NCBI GenBank assembly: GCA_907165135.1
Contig: OU015569.1
Coordinates: 1,302,001-1,366,000 of the forward strand
Source: Oikopleura dioica
Lineage: Eukaryota > Chordata > Appendicularia > Copelata > Oikopleuridae
Length of the DNA: 64,000 bases
Reading direction: 5' to 3'
Shown here: in pieces, positions 44,751 through 56,427 of the stretch
Layout: the number at the start of each line of letters is the position of its first letter
Numbering within the stretch: the stretch's first letter is position 1
The notes under the pieces: model-generated
Told to the model about the DNA's origin: nothing
Seen by the model: the letters and a program-made list of their open reading frames with translations, nothing else
Databases searched by the model: none
Made by a program: the position numbers and the translations under genes

Positions 44751-47486
44751 AAGCTCCAACAACAAGGCCAACTATTCATTTATTTATGAAATAAATGTCA
44801 CCTGTCTCCCAACAGTATGATATCATTATCAATATCATCAAATTTAGTTGATCGTCAAAAATGTGGTAAATCAAAATAGACGTCATTTTTTCTGTTAATA
44901 TTATCCCATTAAATTTGTTTTTAAACAGGCGGGAAGACAATTATCCTCAGCGAAAGAGAAGAAGTGAGGGTTGAGAGGAGAGGATTAGAGATCCACTTGA
45001 CTTTGGTGGAAACGTTTGACATTTTCGGCTGCGTTTTGCGTAATGAACGCTGCTGGAGTACCGACTACTCAAGGAGGACGGACATTTTCCGCCACCTCAT
45101 CCAAAAACGATCTAATTTATCTTTCACTTATTTTTCGACGATATTGTATTCCATTCTTCAAAGAGTAGTTTTTACTATCAAAAACATAACTTCTGTCAAA
45201 CTGTTTAGGAACATTTCAAAATAAGCTTGCACTGAAACTACTGTTTAAAATATATGATTCAAGATGTACAGTCGTCTTCTAAAGTAGAAATCCGCTGAAA
45301 GATCTCTAATTAAAAGTCGCGTAGCGGCTTTGCGAAAATTTAAAAATATATTGGAAAGGTAATTTTGAGAAGCCGCTCCGCAGGTTCATTTTTTGAAAAG
45401 CCGATGCGCGGCTTTTTATTCAGACCCTGACTCAGGTTTTCCAGACAGGTTGCTGAAAGTGCTTTCGTAGAAAGCCGCACAGCGGCTTTTTTTTAAGACG
45501 AAGCCGCGAAGAGGCTATGCCTGAATTTCCTTATAAGTTATAAGGGGGTTACTTGGGGTCAGACATCGAACCACCATATTTTGTCACCTTCCGCCAGAAG
45601 GTTCGGACCTCCCTGCGGGCGATCCTGCCGCACTCCGCGGGCTACGCGGCGTTCGCCTCATGGTTAGTTATCTGGTAATAGGAGGCGACCCGTAAGCACC
45701 CGTAAAAAGATTTTTTCAGAGATTTAAGAAAAGTGTCTGATAAAGATCATATTCGAAGAAAAATTTCTAGTGAAATCTAGAACAATGAGAATTTTTGCTT
45801 TGAAATATAAATTTCGCATTTTACATTATTTCTTGAATAATTTCTTTAGAAATGAATCAATATTCGGAATCAGCAAGTTCAATTACCCATATTCATAAAA
45901 AGAAATTTTAAATTTTATGTCAGATAAGAGAAGTTGGAATCGCGAGAGAGAGGTCATCGCGCTCCCGTGAAAATCCCTAGTTATAAGTTATAACTTATAA
46001 CTATTCTATTTTTATTATTGAGATTGTAATTTTGAACTTCGTTCAATTTTTTCGCATAAAAAGACAATGAGTTGCAAAAAGTTAAAAAAAATAAACTCTC
46101 TCGTCATCCATAATCCGGTTCTTAACGAGTGCGATTGTGAGTGGCAAACTCCGGGGCTCGCTTTAAATCTGCATTTTCAAAAACTGAGCACGTATTAAAC
46201 TGCTTAGAAGTCTTTAGTCGTTCAGACAGGCGAAATCTCGAGCACAATATACTTAGCATATTTTGCGTAAAATAACTAAAATAGGTTTGAATTTAGAATT
46301 TTGCATTGTGAAATGAGTCAGCAATAATAATTTCTGATAGTTTTTTTACAGATACAGCCTCAGAAACCTGTGTAGAAAACCTGAGTCAGGGCTCGAAAGA
46401 TCTTTAATGAAAATGCGGCTTATACGAAATGGCCAGAAATAAAATATATTGGAGAGTAATTTTTAAGCAGCTTTTGATAAGAGGTCTTATAGACCTTAAG
46501 GGTGTCAACGTCGATTTTTACAAGCTTTCAATTTCTAGCTTGGAATTCCGACTCACGTTTTTAGTCGAGGAAAATCGGTAATTCGCGTGAACAAAGCTGG
46601 GTTGGAGTGGATTTGGGATAAAAAGCGGTGGTCTAATCTGAGTGGCACAATTTTTTTCGTCTTACGTTTGCAGCGAGCCTTATCAGTTCTCGGCAGGACT
46701 GATCCACTCGATGCGCCGCGTATTCTATACTTTACCAGCAGCCTCTTCAAAACTCTCTTTTTACTTGTTTAGACGCAGTTTACATAACGCATCCAATTAA
46801 TAGTCGAAGTTCGACTGTCGAACGAAACAAAAACACCAACTTTTTGGGAAAATATTCTGAGAAGGTTAAAATGACTCGTTTAAAATTAACCTGTTTTAGT
46901 AAATTCATCAATTCCTTGTCGATTAAATTAGGGAAGAAAAACTGTCAACTCGTCAAAATTGCCGGGCTCGCGCTAAATCTAGACGTATTAAATTCCTAGC
47001 AAAATACTGGAAGTGGGCAGATCTCTCTTTAGGAGGCTGGATTAGCTAATCTCGAGTGAAGGAAATCCAGACGGGACTCGATTTGATAACTACCGCTTCG
47101 AACAAGTTCCCTCGCAAAATTGCTCTTAGAAAGTTGCTTTCCTTCTATTTTCCTGGAGCTTTTTTTTTGGTCTTTTCTCCCTTTTACGTTCATTTTTCAC
47201 AACTCAAGCAAAAAAGGCAAAAGCAAAATAGCCTCCATCATTTACAATTTTTATATTTTAATATAAGTTAAAAATAAAACGATGAAAAATTGAATTAAAC
47301 TTATTTTTTTTACGCAAAAAAAATAAATAAATAAAATAATAATATATTATTAATAATAAAAATAAATTTGATAATATCAAAAATAATAATAAAAATATAA
47401 TTATATAGAATAAAACAAATAAATATAATTAAAATAATAAAATAATCAGATAAATCATTAAGTTAGTAATAATATATATTCTTTAC
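44751..47486. other. Repeat-rich interval without a supportable gene
   Basis: Contains further degraded GAAGCCGC copies at about 45290-45460, 45465-45530 and 46345-46500, an isolated GC-rich block at 45585-45660, and a very AT-rich stretch of ATA/TAA repeats at 47275-47470. Open frames here are short and I would not call any of them genes. Downstream exons of the small secreted gene ending at 47487 may be hidden here. Confidence 0.45.
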
Positions 47487-47609
47487 CTTCGTCTCTCCAA
47501 AGAAAGCATTATCGCCACCTCTTCCGCTAGAATTGCAGCCCAGAACCGAAGTCGCCTCTATCCTGGATTTCGCTGTTAAAACGAACAGCAAGACCAACTG
47601 CTTCATCAT
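47487..47609 (-). CDS. Small secreted protein, first exon only
   Basis: Exon reads MMKQLVLLFVLTAKSRIEAT then a Gly/Ser/Asn stretch (SVLGCNSSGRGGDNAFF) and ends at a GTAAAG donor after 41 codons. The start is a clear signal peptide. The next exon was not found in the AT-rich DNA that follows. It starts only 80 bp after the stop of the gene above it on the same strand, with a TTTGTACAG acceptor in between, as expected for the second gene of a trans-spliced operon. Confidence 0.45.
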
Positions 47610-47689
47610 TTTCTTTACAAATGTTTTCTTTTCTCTGTACAAATTAAAATCAGTCCCAAGCTTAATATCGCTACTTATCAAAATTGGGT

Positions 47690-48345
47690 TTAATGAAACG
47701 GAGAAGCGGGTGACCGGGACGAGCGCTGGGACTCTCCGGCGCCGCCTGTACCGCGCGGTGCTAAATTTTGCAGACGAAAATCGCGCTGTTGCTCGAATTG
47801 AAGGTTTATTCCCGAAAAAGTTTTTTTGACATACAGTAGGGTTCAGAAAAGTGGAGAGATTGGATACCGTCGATAGGGCATTTCCGCTCGAACTGAAATT
47901 ATCATTTTACTTTGATAAAACTCTAGGCTCAGAAACCTGTGTAGAAATCCTGAGTAAGGGTCCTGAAAGATCTCAAATGGAAATTAGCGGCTTTTCTTCA
48001 GGGTAGCCGCGAAGCGGCTTTTCCAAATAAGTTATTTGAAATTACCAATTTATTTCATCAAAGATCTTTCAAGACCCTGACTCAGGATTTCAACACAGGT
48101 TGACGAACCCAGGTGAACAGAAACACTAGTTTTTGAAACTTACCGCTCCTGAGATGTTGAAGCTGGTCGTTCAGCAGGTCGAAGAATCGTTGTTCCTAAT
48201 TGTATTAGTTTTTCAAAATGTAGCTTTTATTCTTTCTCAAATCGTTTACCTCTGGCGTAAGACCGATTTCATGAGCATTTCTAGCGATGTTGCTGCAGCA
48301 AACGGCGCCATAAAGAGCAAGTCCAAAAACAGAAAGAAACTTCAT
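47690..48345 (-). CDS. Small secreted protein, 72 aa
   Basis: Three exons, 48345-48250, 48195-48144, 47760-47690, join in frame with GT-AG introns (73 codons). Signal peptide MKFLSVFGLALYGAVCCS, then a helical stretch (LTPEEQRFFDLLNDQLQHL) and a Gly/Ser/Arg tail ending RSPASPFH. The second intron contains a complete GAAGCCGC fold-back copy. No family recognised; it could be a peptide-hormone precursor or a matrix peptide. Confidence 0.55.
47922..48113. mobile_element. Fold-back family 'GAAGCCGC', copy in an intron
   Basis: CTCAGAAACCTGTGTAGAAA at the left, CAACACAGGTTGACGAACCC at the right, with AGCCGCGAAGCGGCT in the middle and CCTGACTCAGG in the right arm. Diverged from copy 1 but clearly the same layout. 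Confidence 0.7.
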
Positions 48346-49080
48346 CTGTTCACTTTTTTCGTGGTGAATATTCTTCGCGCTGAAACACGGAAGTTTATAT
48401 ACCTATCTCGACTCTGGCCAGTGCTGCTGAACGAATGTGTGCGGGATGGGTGGGAAAGGGACACCTTCAATTTTAGATGTAAATGAATCCAGCTGACTTC
48501 CGTATTCGGTGATTTATTTTGAAGACTCTTTTGAGAAGAATTTATATTGTAAATTTTCCATTTTGGTAAATTTTAATAGCGAAAATTAAATAATAGAAAA
48601 ACTTAAAATTACGAATTTTTATTTAATAAAATCTATAATTTTTCCCCTCGATTTTCAACGTAATGAACCGCCATAAATTGAATTAGACGATCTTGAAAAT
48701 TTGAAATTTATTTTGGCGACTCTCTTGTCGTGAAAAATAAAAAGAGATAAGCTGTGTAGCATGATGATATAGAATATATCACCGCTGCAGATTATATCGT
48801 CGCCGGGATTCTTACTTAGCTTACGGCGCTTATCAAAAGTTACAATGTTGTAGCTCGGCGCGAAAAAGAGTACCGCAGACAGGCGCCTCTTATCTTTGAA
48901 CTTTTCTTGTTGATCCAAGAATTTTAGAAATTTTCAAGTTATAATTCTTCATTTTTCCGTTTCACCCTTCATATTTATTTTCGTCTATATAGTGAATACC
49001 GTCTGTATGTATATTTAATCCGTTAAAATGCAAGAACAATATTTCCAAATCAATAAGAGTTGCAAATGTGGCTTTATTTT
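48346..49080. other. Intergenic, no confident gene
   Basis: AT-rich. A minus-strand open frame at 48655-48918 (starts MDQQEKFKDKRRLSAVLFF) is possible but its composition is not convincingly coding. The first ~100 bp is the presumed promoter of the secreted gene. Confidence 0.3.
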
Positions 49081-49945
49081 CGCTGAGCTGAGCTGAGTGA
49101 GAAATTCTCTGAGCTGAGCTGGTCTATTTCGGAGCTCACTGAGCTGAGCTGAGTTGAGCTGAGCTGCCCCTTTTCAGAGGTCATTGAGCTGAGCTGAGCT
49201 GACCTTTTCTTAGGTAGTTGAGCTGAGCTGAGCTAAGCAGAACCTAATAAGAGCTGAGCTGAGTGAGCTGAGCTTATCAATATACTTAGTACAATGATAA
49301 ATGGCGAAAATTAATCGTAGTTTGGTCTGTTCGGTTACGTCAAAAGGTGCACGAAAGAACTTGGGCCGGAAAAGGGCGCATGCTGGAATGGGCTGCTCCT
49401 GCATTTGAATGATATCAGCGCTTCTAAAATTTAAACTCGGGCAGCTTCTTTAGTTCTACGCATATCTTGAATGCGAATCTAAAAGGGCCACTGCCTTTTA
49501 TTTTATATCTCGCGTGCGGGGAGCTTTAATGAGCTGGAATATGCAGAGTGCAACTCGACAGAAATTAGCATGAATGCACGTTTTCTCTTACTGGACCAAT
49601 AGACTCGCTCCTCCCCCTTTTTCATCAATCAGGAGAAATTTAATTAGGAAGTACTCTGCTGAGCTGAGCTGAGCAGACCATATTTAGAGCTGAGCTGAGC
49701 TGTTTTTACTGTATTTTTATTATTAAAATAGCGTAAAATTCATTGAGCTTAGCTGAGCTGAGCTTAGTGAGAATTGTATGAGCTGAGCTGAGCTGAGCAG
49801 AACAGATCATGTTCGAAAATCATTTAGCTGAGCTGAGCGAAAATTGTTTGAGCTGAGCTGAGCTTAGCAGATTAAATCATTTTGGAAAAGCACTGAGCTG
49901 AGCTGAGCGACCGCGCATTCAGCCAGCTCAGCTCACTCAGCTCAG
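49081..49945. repeat. Clustered GAGCT/GCTGA pentanucleotide satellite
   Basis: At least eight blocks of (GAGCT)n separated by unique AT-rich DNA, for example around 49082-49160, 49170-49260, 49660-49705, 49745-49800 and 49820-49925. The last block (49925-49950, CAGCTCAGCTCACTCAGCTC) is in the opposite orientation. Some blocks have TGAGTGAGCT variants. Confidence 0.88.
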
Positions 49946-50061
49946 CAGATTTGCAACTCTGATGTCTTGAATATGCGGAACAGTATGAGTGGATCAGTTT
50001 TTATTTTGATGAATTATATTATTTATTGATTTGATATTGTTTTCCCTCTCACTCTAGGTTC

Positions 50062-50190
50062 ACTACCAGCTCATGAGCACGTAAGCATGAGCTGCCCATG
50101 AGCACGTGAGCACGAGCTGCTCATGAGCAGTGCTCATGCTCACTGAATTTGGAGGACCCACGTGCTCACGCGAGCTCGTGCTCACTTTTC
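50062..50190. repeat. Short GAGCACGTGAGC tandem/inverted repeat
   Basis: Repeated CATGAGCACGTGAGCA / GAGCTGCTCATGAGCA motifs, themselves palindromic, over about 120 bp. Probably related in origin to the nearby GAGCT satellite. Confidence 0.6.
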
Positions 50191-50628
50191 AAATTTCAAA
50201 CCCTGACCCTGACCTCTATTCTCCAAAATCAGAAGAGCGCCCTTTCGGACAGTGATAAATTTGCCACTCGGCAGGGACCATCTGTCATTTTTTCTTTCTG
50301 CCCTGCACTATTTAGAAAGATAAAAAAGGTGGCTCTTTATAACAGTTGAAAACCAATCAATCAATTATTTTTCGCGCCCTTTTTTTCAGAAGACTCTACA
50401 TTTTAGCCGAAAATAAAAGAAAGGAGGGCGAAAACAACTTCATTTTTCTGAAAATCGAGAAGCCGCTTGCGGCTAAGTTCGAACTAAAAAAAAGAGTTAA
50501 CAGCGCGGCTTAATTTAACTCTCGACACGTGACTGAAAGCGGCTTCTCGATTTTTTCAGATTGAAAGGTTCGAATTTCGCCGTCTTCACATGATGATAAG
50601 AGTTCACATGAAAGGTGCTCGAACAGCC

Positions 50629-50701
50629 GGTCTTGTGGCGCAATGGATAACGCGTCTGCCTACGGAGCAGAAGATTCCAGGTTCGAGTCCTGGCAAGATC
50701 G
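50629..50701 (+). tRNA. tRNA-Arg (anticodon ACG)
   Basis: Full cloverleaf: acceptor GGTCTTG pairs with CAAGATC (one G-U), D-arm around GCGCAATGGATAACGC, anticodon stem TCTGC/GCAGA with loop CTACGGA giving anticodon ACG, and T-arm CCAGG-TTCGAGT-CCTGG. Box A (TGGCGCAATGG) and box B (GGTTCGAGTCC) are intact. A TTTT terminator follows at about 50705. No intron. The body is almost the same as vertebrate tRNA-Arg-ACG. Confidence 0.97.
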
Positions 50702-50704
50702 CAT

Positions 50705-50708
50705 CTTT
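50705..50708 (+). terminator. RNA polymerase III T-run after tRNA-Arg
   Basis: TTTT four bases after the mature 3' end of the tRNA, the usual Pol III stop. Confidence 0.7.
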
Positions 50709-50834
50709 TGTCTCAAGATTCTAGAGACTGTTCCTGCTTCTTATTAGTCCAGGGGCACTCTTGATAAAATTCGCGACATTTTATCAGCAAACTTTTTATT
50801 TGAAAATTAAATACTGTACAAAAATAATTTTTGA

Positions 50835-52681
50835 TCATAAATAGTTTTTTAATCGCAGTGAGGTTTTATGCAGTGGGTCTTCGGCGAGAGCGCGTTCCAA
50901 CCACCATTTGGCTTTATCGTTTTGATTCAGTTTCAAATAGTTTATTGCCAAGAGACTGAAGTAAGAAGCACGCTCGTGGTTATTGTAATCGACCACCAGT
51001 GCCCGGGCGTCAGATTGATATTCGAGCACTTCTAGCGAGCGATTGTAGTTTCCTTCTTGAAATCGTATTCTTCCAAGGTTGAACCGGCATCTGCGAGAAT
51101 TCGTGAAGCATTTCTCGTAAAATCCCAGAGCTTTATCTTTCTCGCCACTTCGTTCGTTGAGAACACCGAGATTGAGGAGACAAAGAGGATGGCTCCTTTT
51201 ACGTCGGAGACAGCTTTGGAAGCTGCTCTCTGCGCGAGCACTTTCGTTCTTCTCGAAAAGGATGCTTCCGAAGTTGTAGAACATGTCCGCCGACTGATGC
51301 CGGCTTAGCGCGCTTCTCATCAAAATTTCCGATTTCTCCAACTGGCCCAGATCTGCGTAAGCCAACGCCAAGTTGACCGTTGACTTCACCGAGCCAAGCG
51401 CGGCAGCTGTTTCGGAAAGGATCAGCTCGTTTTCCAACCAAGCGCGTCCGCGAATATGTGCCTTCGCTGAGAATATTACTATCCAGCTTAGATGCAGAAG
51501 TTTCTTCGAAAACCTTGAAAATCATTTTTAAGAAAATTTTAAAATTCAAAACTATTACTTTGAAAGATTTGCCTTTTTCATTGCTTCATTCGTTATTCTT
51601 AGAACAAAGAGAAGGAAACCAATCGAAACCGGATAGAGACATCTCTCTGCTCGTATAAATCCAACGAATGATATGAGATTGGAAGAGGGAAGGTACAGAA
51701 ATGCGCTCAGTAGAATACTCGTCTTCGTCCATTTATCGCCATGCAAAAGTAATTTTCCGACGAGAATCGCTATCAGACAGGAACCAAGGCAGTTCCATTC
51801 CGAGAAAGAATATGTTCCTTTTGACCAGTCGTGGCAAAGCGAGATCGGGCAAACCATCTGTCTTACGTTTTCGAAGATCAATCCAAGTGCATGAACGCGG
51901 GAAGGTAAATCGTTATCCAGCTGGCTGAATTTCGCCACATTTACGCGTGTGAGCATAATGCGACAACTTGCGAGAACGACGAAGACTGCCAGAGGTGCTA
52001 GTGGCACTTGGACCGATTTTGCCGATTGTCGATGGAGCAAGAATTGGCTCGCAAGAAAAAGAGGAAACAGGATCAAGCCAGTTTCTTTTATTGGAATCGT
52101 CGCGACCGCGGCGGCCAGCATGAGCCACTCATTCTGCGGTTCATTCGCGATTTGGCCGAGCAACACCAGCAGAATGGTGGCAACGAGCATGTCAGCGCGG
52201 CCAACAAGAGTGTAGACAGCTTCCGACATGACTGGATACGAAAGGAATAAAAATCCACCAATGTGGGGAACAAAGTCCGTGTCGAGGCACTTTTGGGAAA
52301 GTCGTTCGAATAAAAATGCATTTGTTGCATGAAGAAATATGTTGAAGAAATGCATCCAAAAAAGATTCGACTTCTGCAATCGGAAAGAGAGCGAGACTAA
52401 CGGCCTCCAACTATGAGTACTTGTTTCAGAGCGTATCGGAGCTCCCCAAAAATCGTAGAGCGCCAGATGATAAAGAGGGTTTAAATCAGCTCGAAGAGCT
52501 AGATTTTCTTCAATAGCTCGCCTGAGAAAAAATTAAGAGTTATGTCCACTGCGCTCTCATTTGAAAATTGGTACCTGTCATCGAAGAGAAATTTTTTCTG
52601 TCGCAAGACTCCGCCGTAAATAATGAAACCAAATATCTGCAAGGCACAAAAGTACGCGGCATTTCTCTTGTCGACGACCAT
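50835..52681 (-). CDS. TMTC-family protein O-mannosyltransferase, 582 aa
   Basis: ER multi-pass membrane enzyme with lumenal TPRs; vertebrate members O-mannosylate cadherins. Exons 52681-52575, 52521-51559, 51513-50835 sum to 583 codons. Seen in order: helix 1, the loop YDFWGAPIRS then SWRPLVSLSFRL, several membrane helices including the family motif YTLVGRADMLVATILLVLL, the DUF1736-like segment VCPISLCHDWSKGTYSFSEW, and a C-terminal TPR array (VNLALAYADLGQLEKSE; CLLNLGVLNERSGEKDKAL; CRFNLGRIRFQEGNYNRSL). It has about five TPRs where human TMTC1-4 have more, so it is short for the family. I cannot say which TMTC it matches best. Confidence 0.87.
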
Positions 52682-53002
52682 GAATCATGACGTTGGAAAA
52701 TCAAGAGCCCCTGAAGAATATCGAGAGAAGCGTCCTGTGACGCTGGATTAGCGCCACTGCGAGCAGATGTGCCCAATTTTTACACAAATAAAAACAACGC
52801 TTGAAAAAAGAAGAGGACGCCAAAACAGTCAAGATTTTTGAAAGACAATTGTTTCTACCTTCAGTATTCTCGAGCGAGAACAATGAAAGCCTTTTTGAAA
52901 GTAATTCCCTGCTGCGCTCGTTGTCGGAAGCGAACTGATGTTCTGATTTTTGAAGGATTTATTTTCATGAAATTTTGAATAAGTTAAGAACTATGACACG
53001 TT

Positions 53003-56000
53003 TCATCGGTTAGTCTTGCGGAATCGATAGGCCAGAACTCCGTACGCTAAAACTTGAGTTTGAGGACTATTAGTTAAAAAATATGGACTAAACCAATTTA
53101 TGGAAGTGCATTTTTGGATCACCGATAAGATTGCTGTATTTGGCCTACCGGCCAATCAAAACCCTGATCCATAAAATCAGGGCGATCAGGGTTTTGATTG
53201 GCCTGTTGGCCAAATACAGCAATCTTATTGGTAATCCTAAAATTCCCTTCCATAATTGGTTTAACCCAAAATACAACATACCTAAAACTCTGAAAACAAC
53301 GGAAAGTAAGACCAGGAGCCAATTATTTCTCGAGAAATTTTCGGGCTCATAGTTGAGCGCTTCTATCACCAGATTCCCATCGAACTCGACTGGTCGGCTG
53401 TCGGGACAGCGCTCTCCTCTGTTGATGCATGTCGAGTTCGAGTTGATGAGTCCTTCGACGAACTGGTCGTAAAGATCTTCGGGCGATGGAATTTCCGGAA
53501 CGCCAGTGGGGAAGGGAAAGTCCCCTGGAATGGGGATGCCCGTGACATACTCTGGCGGAACGGTTGGAAATGTGACGCCATCCAAACTTCCCGAAAAGTC
53601 GAAGCAGTCTTAGTAAATCTAATAAATCAAAGACTTGGCAGTTGAAAATTACCTTCGGGAATGGGAATATCCAGTTGGGAAATATTGAGACTCATGCAAA
53701 TGCTAGAATCGACCCACTGGTTCGTAACCATGTTCTCTACGCCGTAGTAAAACCACGATATGTACTTTTGAGGCATTTTTAATTTTAGAAATTTTGAATC
53801 AACCAATTTTACCTGAAAAGGAATAAAATAAATGGGAACTTGTTTCGCCGGAATAAAGAAACCAGACAACAAAAATAATGGAATCAACAAGGACGGAGCT
53901 TGAAAGTTCAAAAGTTAATGGCAACGGAGAAAAAAAAACCTACCTATAGTGTTTGCTTCTTTTACGTTTCTAGCGAGAGCAGATATAAAATAGCCGTACC
54001 CAGTGCAAGCAGTCGCGACGAATACGTTGATCAGATAGCACCAAAAGAAAGTATTGACATCGGCCGCGAATCCACACATGAAATAAATTATAATTGTATA
54101 CAAGAGAGGCATTACGATGAAAAACGGAAGTCCTTGGGATTCTGGGTTGAAACGAGCTTCCATGATTCATTTTTTAATAAAGTTATTTTAACCCTTTTCC
54201 TGCGAGCACTTCTGCGAAAAACGCGGCAAAAATAGTATAGTGCCCGCCGTAATGTTCCCTTCTTATTACTGGCACTTGAAGAGGGAAAGCCATTAAAACA
54301 AGAAACAGATAACACATCGAGTAGGAAGTAACCATGACAAATAAGGCGGAGGTGACGGTTTGTGCGCTGTTCCTGTCGTAAGAAGAATCCCATGGAATGC
54401 GCAGAAATAAGAGACCGATGAAAATCGCTGTTCCGAGATTTTGAAAGACTTTCATCGCTGCAAATGTAGTATCTCTGTACTAAAGAAAGACAGCTCAGTG
54501 CAAATTTCAAAAGCGAAAGAAGCTTACATGTGATATCATCGCTCGCCACAGAAGCCAGCGCATTTGAACAAACAACGATGCTCGTTTCGTATCTGTAGGA
54601 ATGTTTTCTGAAGACGCGAAACGGCCGCTAAGGGCATCGACCATTTTCAAGTTCTTTTTCGCCGTTTTAGTGATTGAATATCGCTGGCAAATTGCGTCCA
54701 TCTTCTTGTAACTCTCTTCTTCTCTGCCCGGGATGAGTGCGATGTGGTTGATGTAGTGGTCGCAGGGATTGAAATTCATCGGAATGGGAAAGCCCATTTT
54801 TTCGAAAAACTTTGGAGTCTTGGCGGTCGGGCCTAGGAAGGCGACTTTGCCCTGCGCAAGCAGCAGCAAGTGACTGAACAAGTCAAAGACCTGACTACTT
54901 GGCTGGTGGATTGTGCATAAGATCGTCGTGCCACTCTGCGAGAGTGTTTTTAGAGTTCTAATGACAGTTTCTGCCAAGTAAGAGTCCAAACCAGAAGTCG
55001 GCTCGTCACAGAAAATTATCGGCGGGTCGGTAAGAATCTCCGTCGCAAATGAGAGACGTTTCATTTCACCACCAGAAATTGTTTTCGACATTCCAGGAAT
55101 CCCAATCACTAAACAAAAACTTCGCGAAAAAGTCGAGTGGTCTCTAGAACGCGAGATAAGATATGCTTGTTTTCTATTTTTTCTCATTTGTCTTCAACTC
55201 AATGTTGGAGCTTGATCGTCCGAAAGAGAGCGTTTATCAGGTAATTAAACGATTTTTTGATTATTAATAATAATATAATAATCTATTATAATAAAGTAAG
55301 ATCTTTAATTTAGAAGAAAATTCTGTCGACTCTTCCGAAAAGTAGAAAACCTACTACTTCAATTACAAAAAGTGCAGAACGCACCACACCTGCAATCTGC
55401 AAATCCTGAATAAAATCAATTTCGCATAAATATGCTGCATAAATATGCTGCTTCGATGAAGAAAAAAAATCAAAGCAGCATATGTTGTCGTCTTGTTTTT
55501 CTTGAGGTGGTTAAGTTGGTTGAGTGTTGAGTAGATTAGAGTGACTGTAAGTTAAAGAGAGGGAAAGAAGTGGTGATTACCGGTATCTTTGCACTTGGTC
55601 AGGCCCATTTGCTCAATCACGTGTTCAACTCGTTCAATTTGCTCGGACTTTGTTTTATGTGACATCCTGAGAGCGGCATGAAAAACCAATTGTTCTCGCA
55701 CAGTCATTGAGCCAATAAATATATCATCTTGTTGAACGTACGCAGATATTTCTGCAAAGAGGTGAGAATTTTATAGTTAGCTATTAAAGATCTAAGGGGA
55801 TAGAACTGCGATAGAGGTTAAATTGAGCACCATTCCTGGCATGTTATCTTCGACTAGATGGCCATTGACAGAGACTTGGCCTTCGACAGTTAGGTTTCCT
55901 AAATTACGACCGGCCAAAACATTCATCAGGGTTGATTTGCCAGCACCACTGCTGCCCATAATCGCCATCAAAGACCCTCTTGGAACATAACCATTTATGT

Positions 56001-56247
56001 TCTTGATTATTTCTTTGGAGAATCCCTTCCCCTTGACGACCAAGTTAGACCAGGCAATATCGCAGGCGTCTTGCCTGATAAAGTGAACTTCTCCATGTTC
56101 GTCGCTCTTGACTTCGCCCAGCTCTAGTTGGACTTCGTCGATTCTACTCGCAGATGAAAACCTTTTCTAAACCTTTTAAATTTCATCTTGAGACACTTGT
56201 TCACACCTGTTCCTAATCTGGTCCTTCTCTGGCTGTCGCTTCGCCAT
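53003..56247 (-). CDS. ABCG half-transporter (White/ABCG1 type)
   Basis: ATP-driven lipid/sterol or pigment-precursor exporter that works as a dimer. Nucleotide-binding domain first: Walker [21 protein letters not shown]-loop VQQDDIF, signature [11 protein letters not shown], Walker [16 protein letters not shown]-loop [14 protein letters not shown]. Then the ABC2 membrane domain ([45 protein letters not shown]) with a Cys-containing last ectoloop, and a C-terminus [13 protein letters not shown] like ABCG1. The first exons are 56247-56207 and 56161-55836. The intron at 55835-55752 must be GA-AG; others are GT-AG. The last intron holds a hairpin element (53116-53237) and a large one (about 55110-55580) may contain a small plus-strand gene. 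Confidence 0.92.
53116..53237. repeat. 122-bp hairpin element in the last ABCG intron
   Basis: ATAAGATTGCTGTATTTGGC and AATCAAAACCCTGATC return inverted after a 14-bp loop. Reading through it extends the ABCG frame with a false tail, which is why the true C-terminal exon (53003-53042) is easily missed. Confidence 0.75.
55202..55409 (+). CDS. Possible 44-aa protein gene nested in an ABCG intron
   Basis: Two exons (55202-55240, 55314-55409) on the strand opposite to ABCG. They read [13 protein letters not shown] then a basic Thr/Ser/Lys-rich part ([19 protein letters not shown]) and stop at TGA. The stop overlaps the CCTGAATAAAATCAATTT motif shared with the PE repeats. The 73-nt intron is GT-AG. 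No family recognised. In another frame the same block ends in NPE. Confidence 0.35.
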
Positions 56248-56427
56248 CGTTGACGAAGGTAAAAACAATTTGAATTTGATTTATTCCGATAAATGGAATA
56301 AATTTTTTGAGTGTCAGATTATGACACTCCTTTGAATAACAACGCTCATCTTTTGTCCGACTTTATTTGAGATAAAACGTCACTGACCTCACCCTGTATT
56401 TGCCCTGTACATTCATTTAAACAAAGA

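Noticed and set aside
37450-48113. CRISPR-like or bacterial repeats
   Set aside because: Repeats are dispersed palindromes with target duplications, not regularly spaced direct repeats, and the host is a eukaryote.
53119-53322. Separate small ORFs at the 3' end of ABCG
   Set aside because: They arise from reading through an intronic hairpin element.
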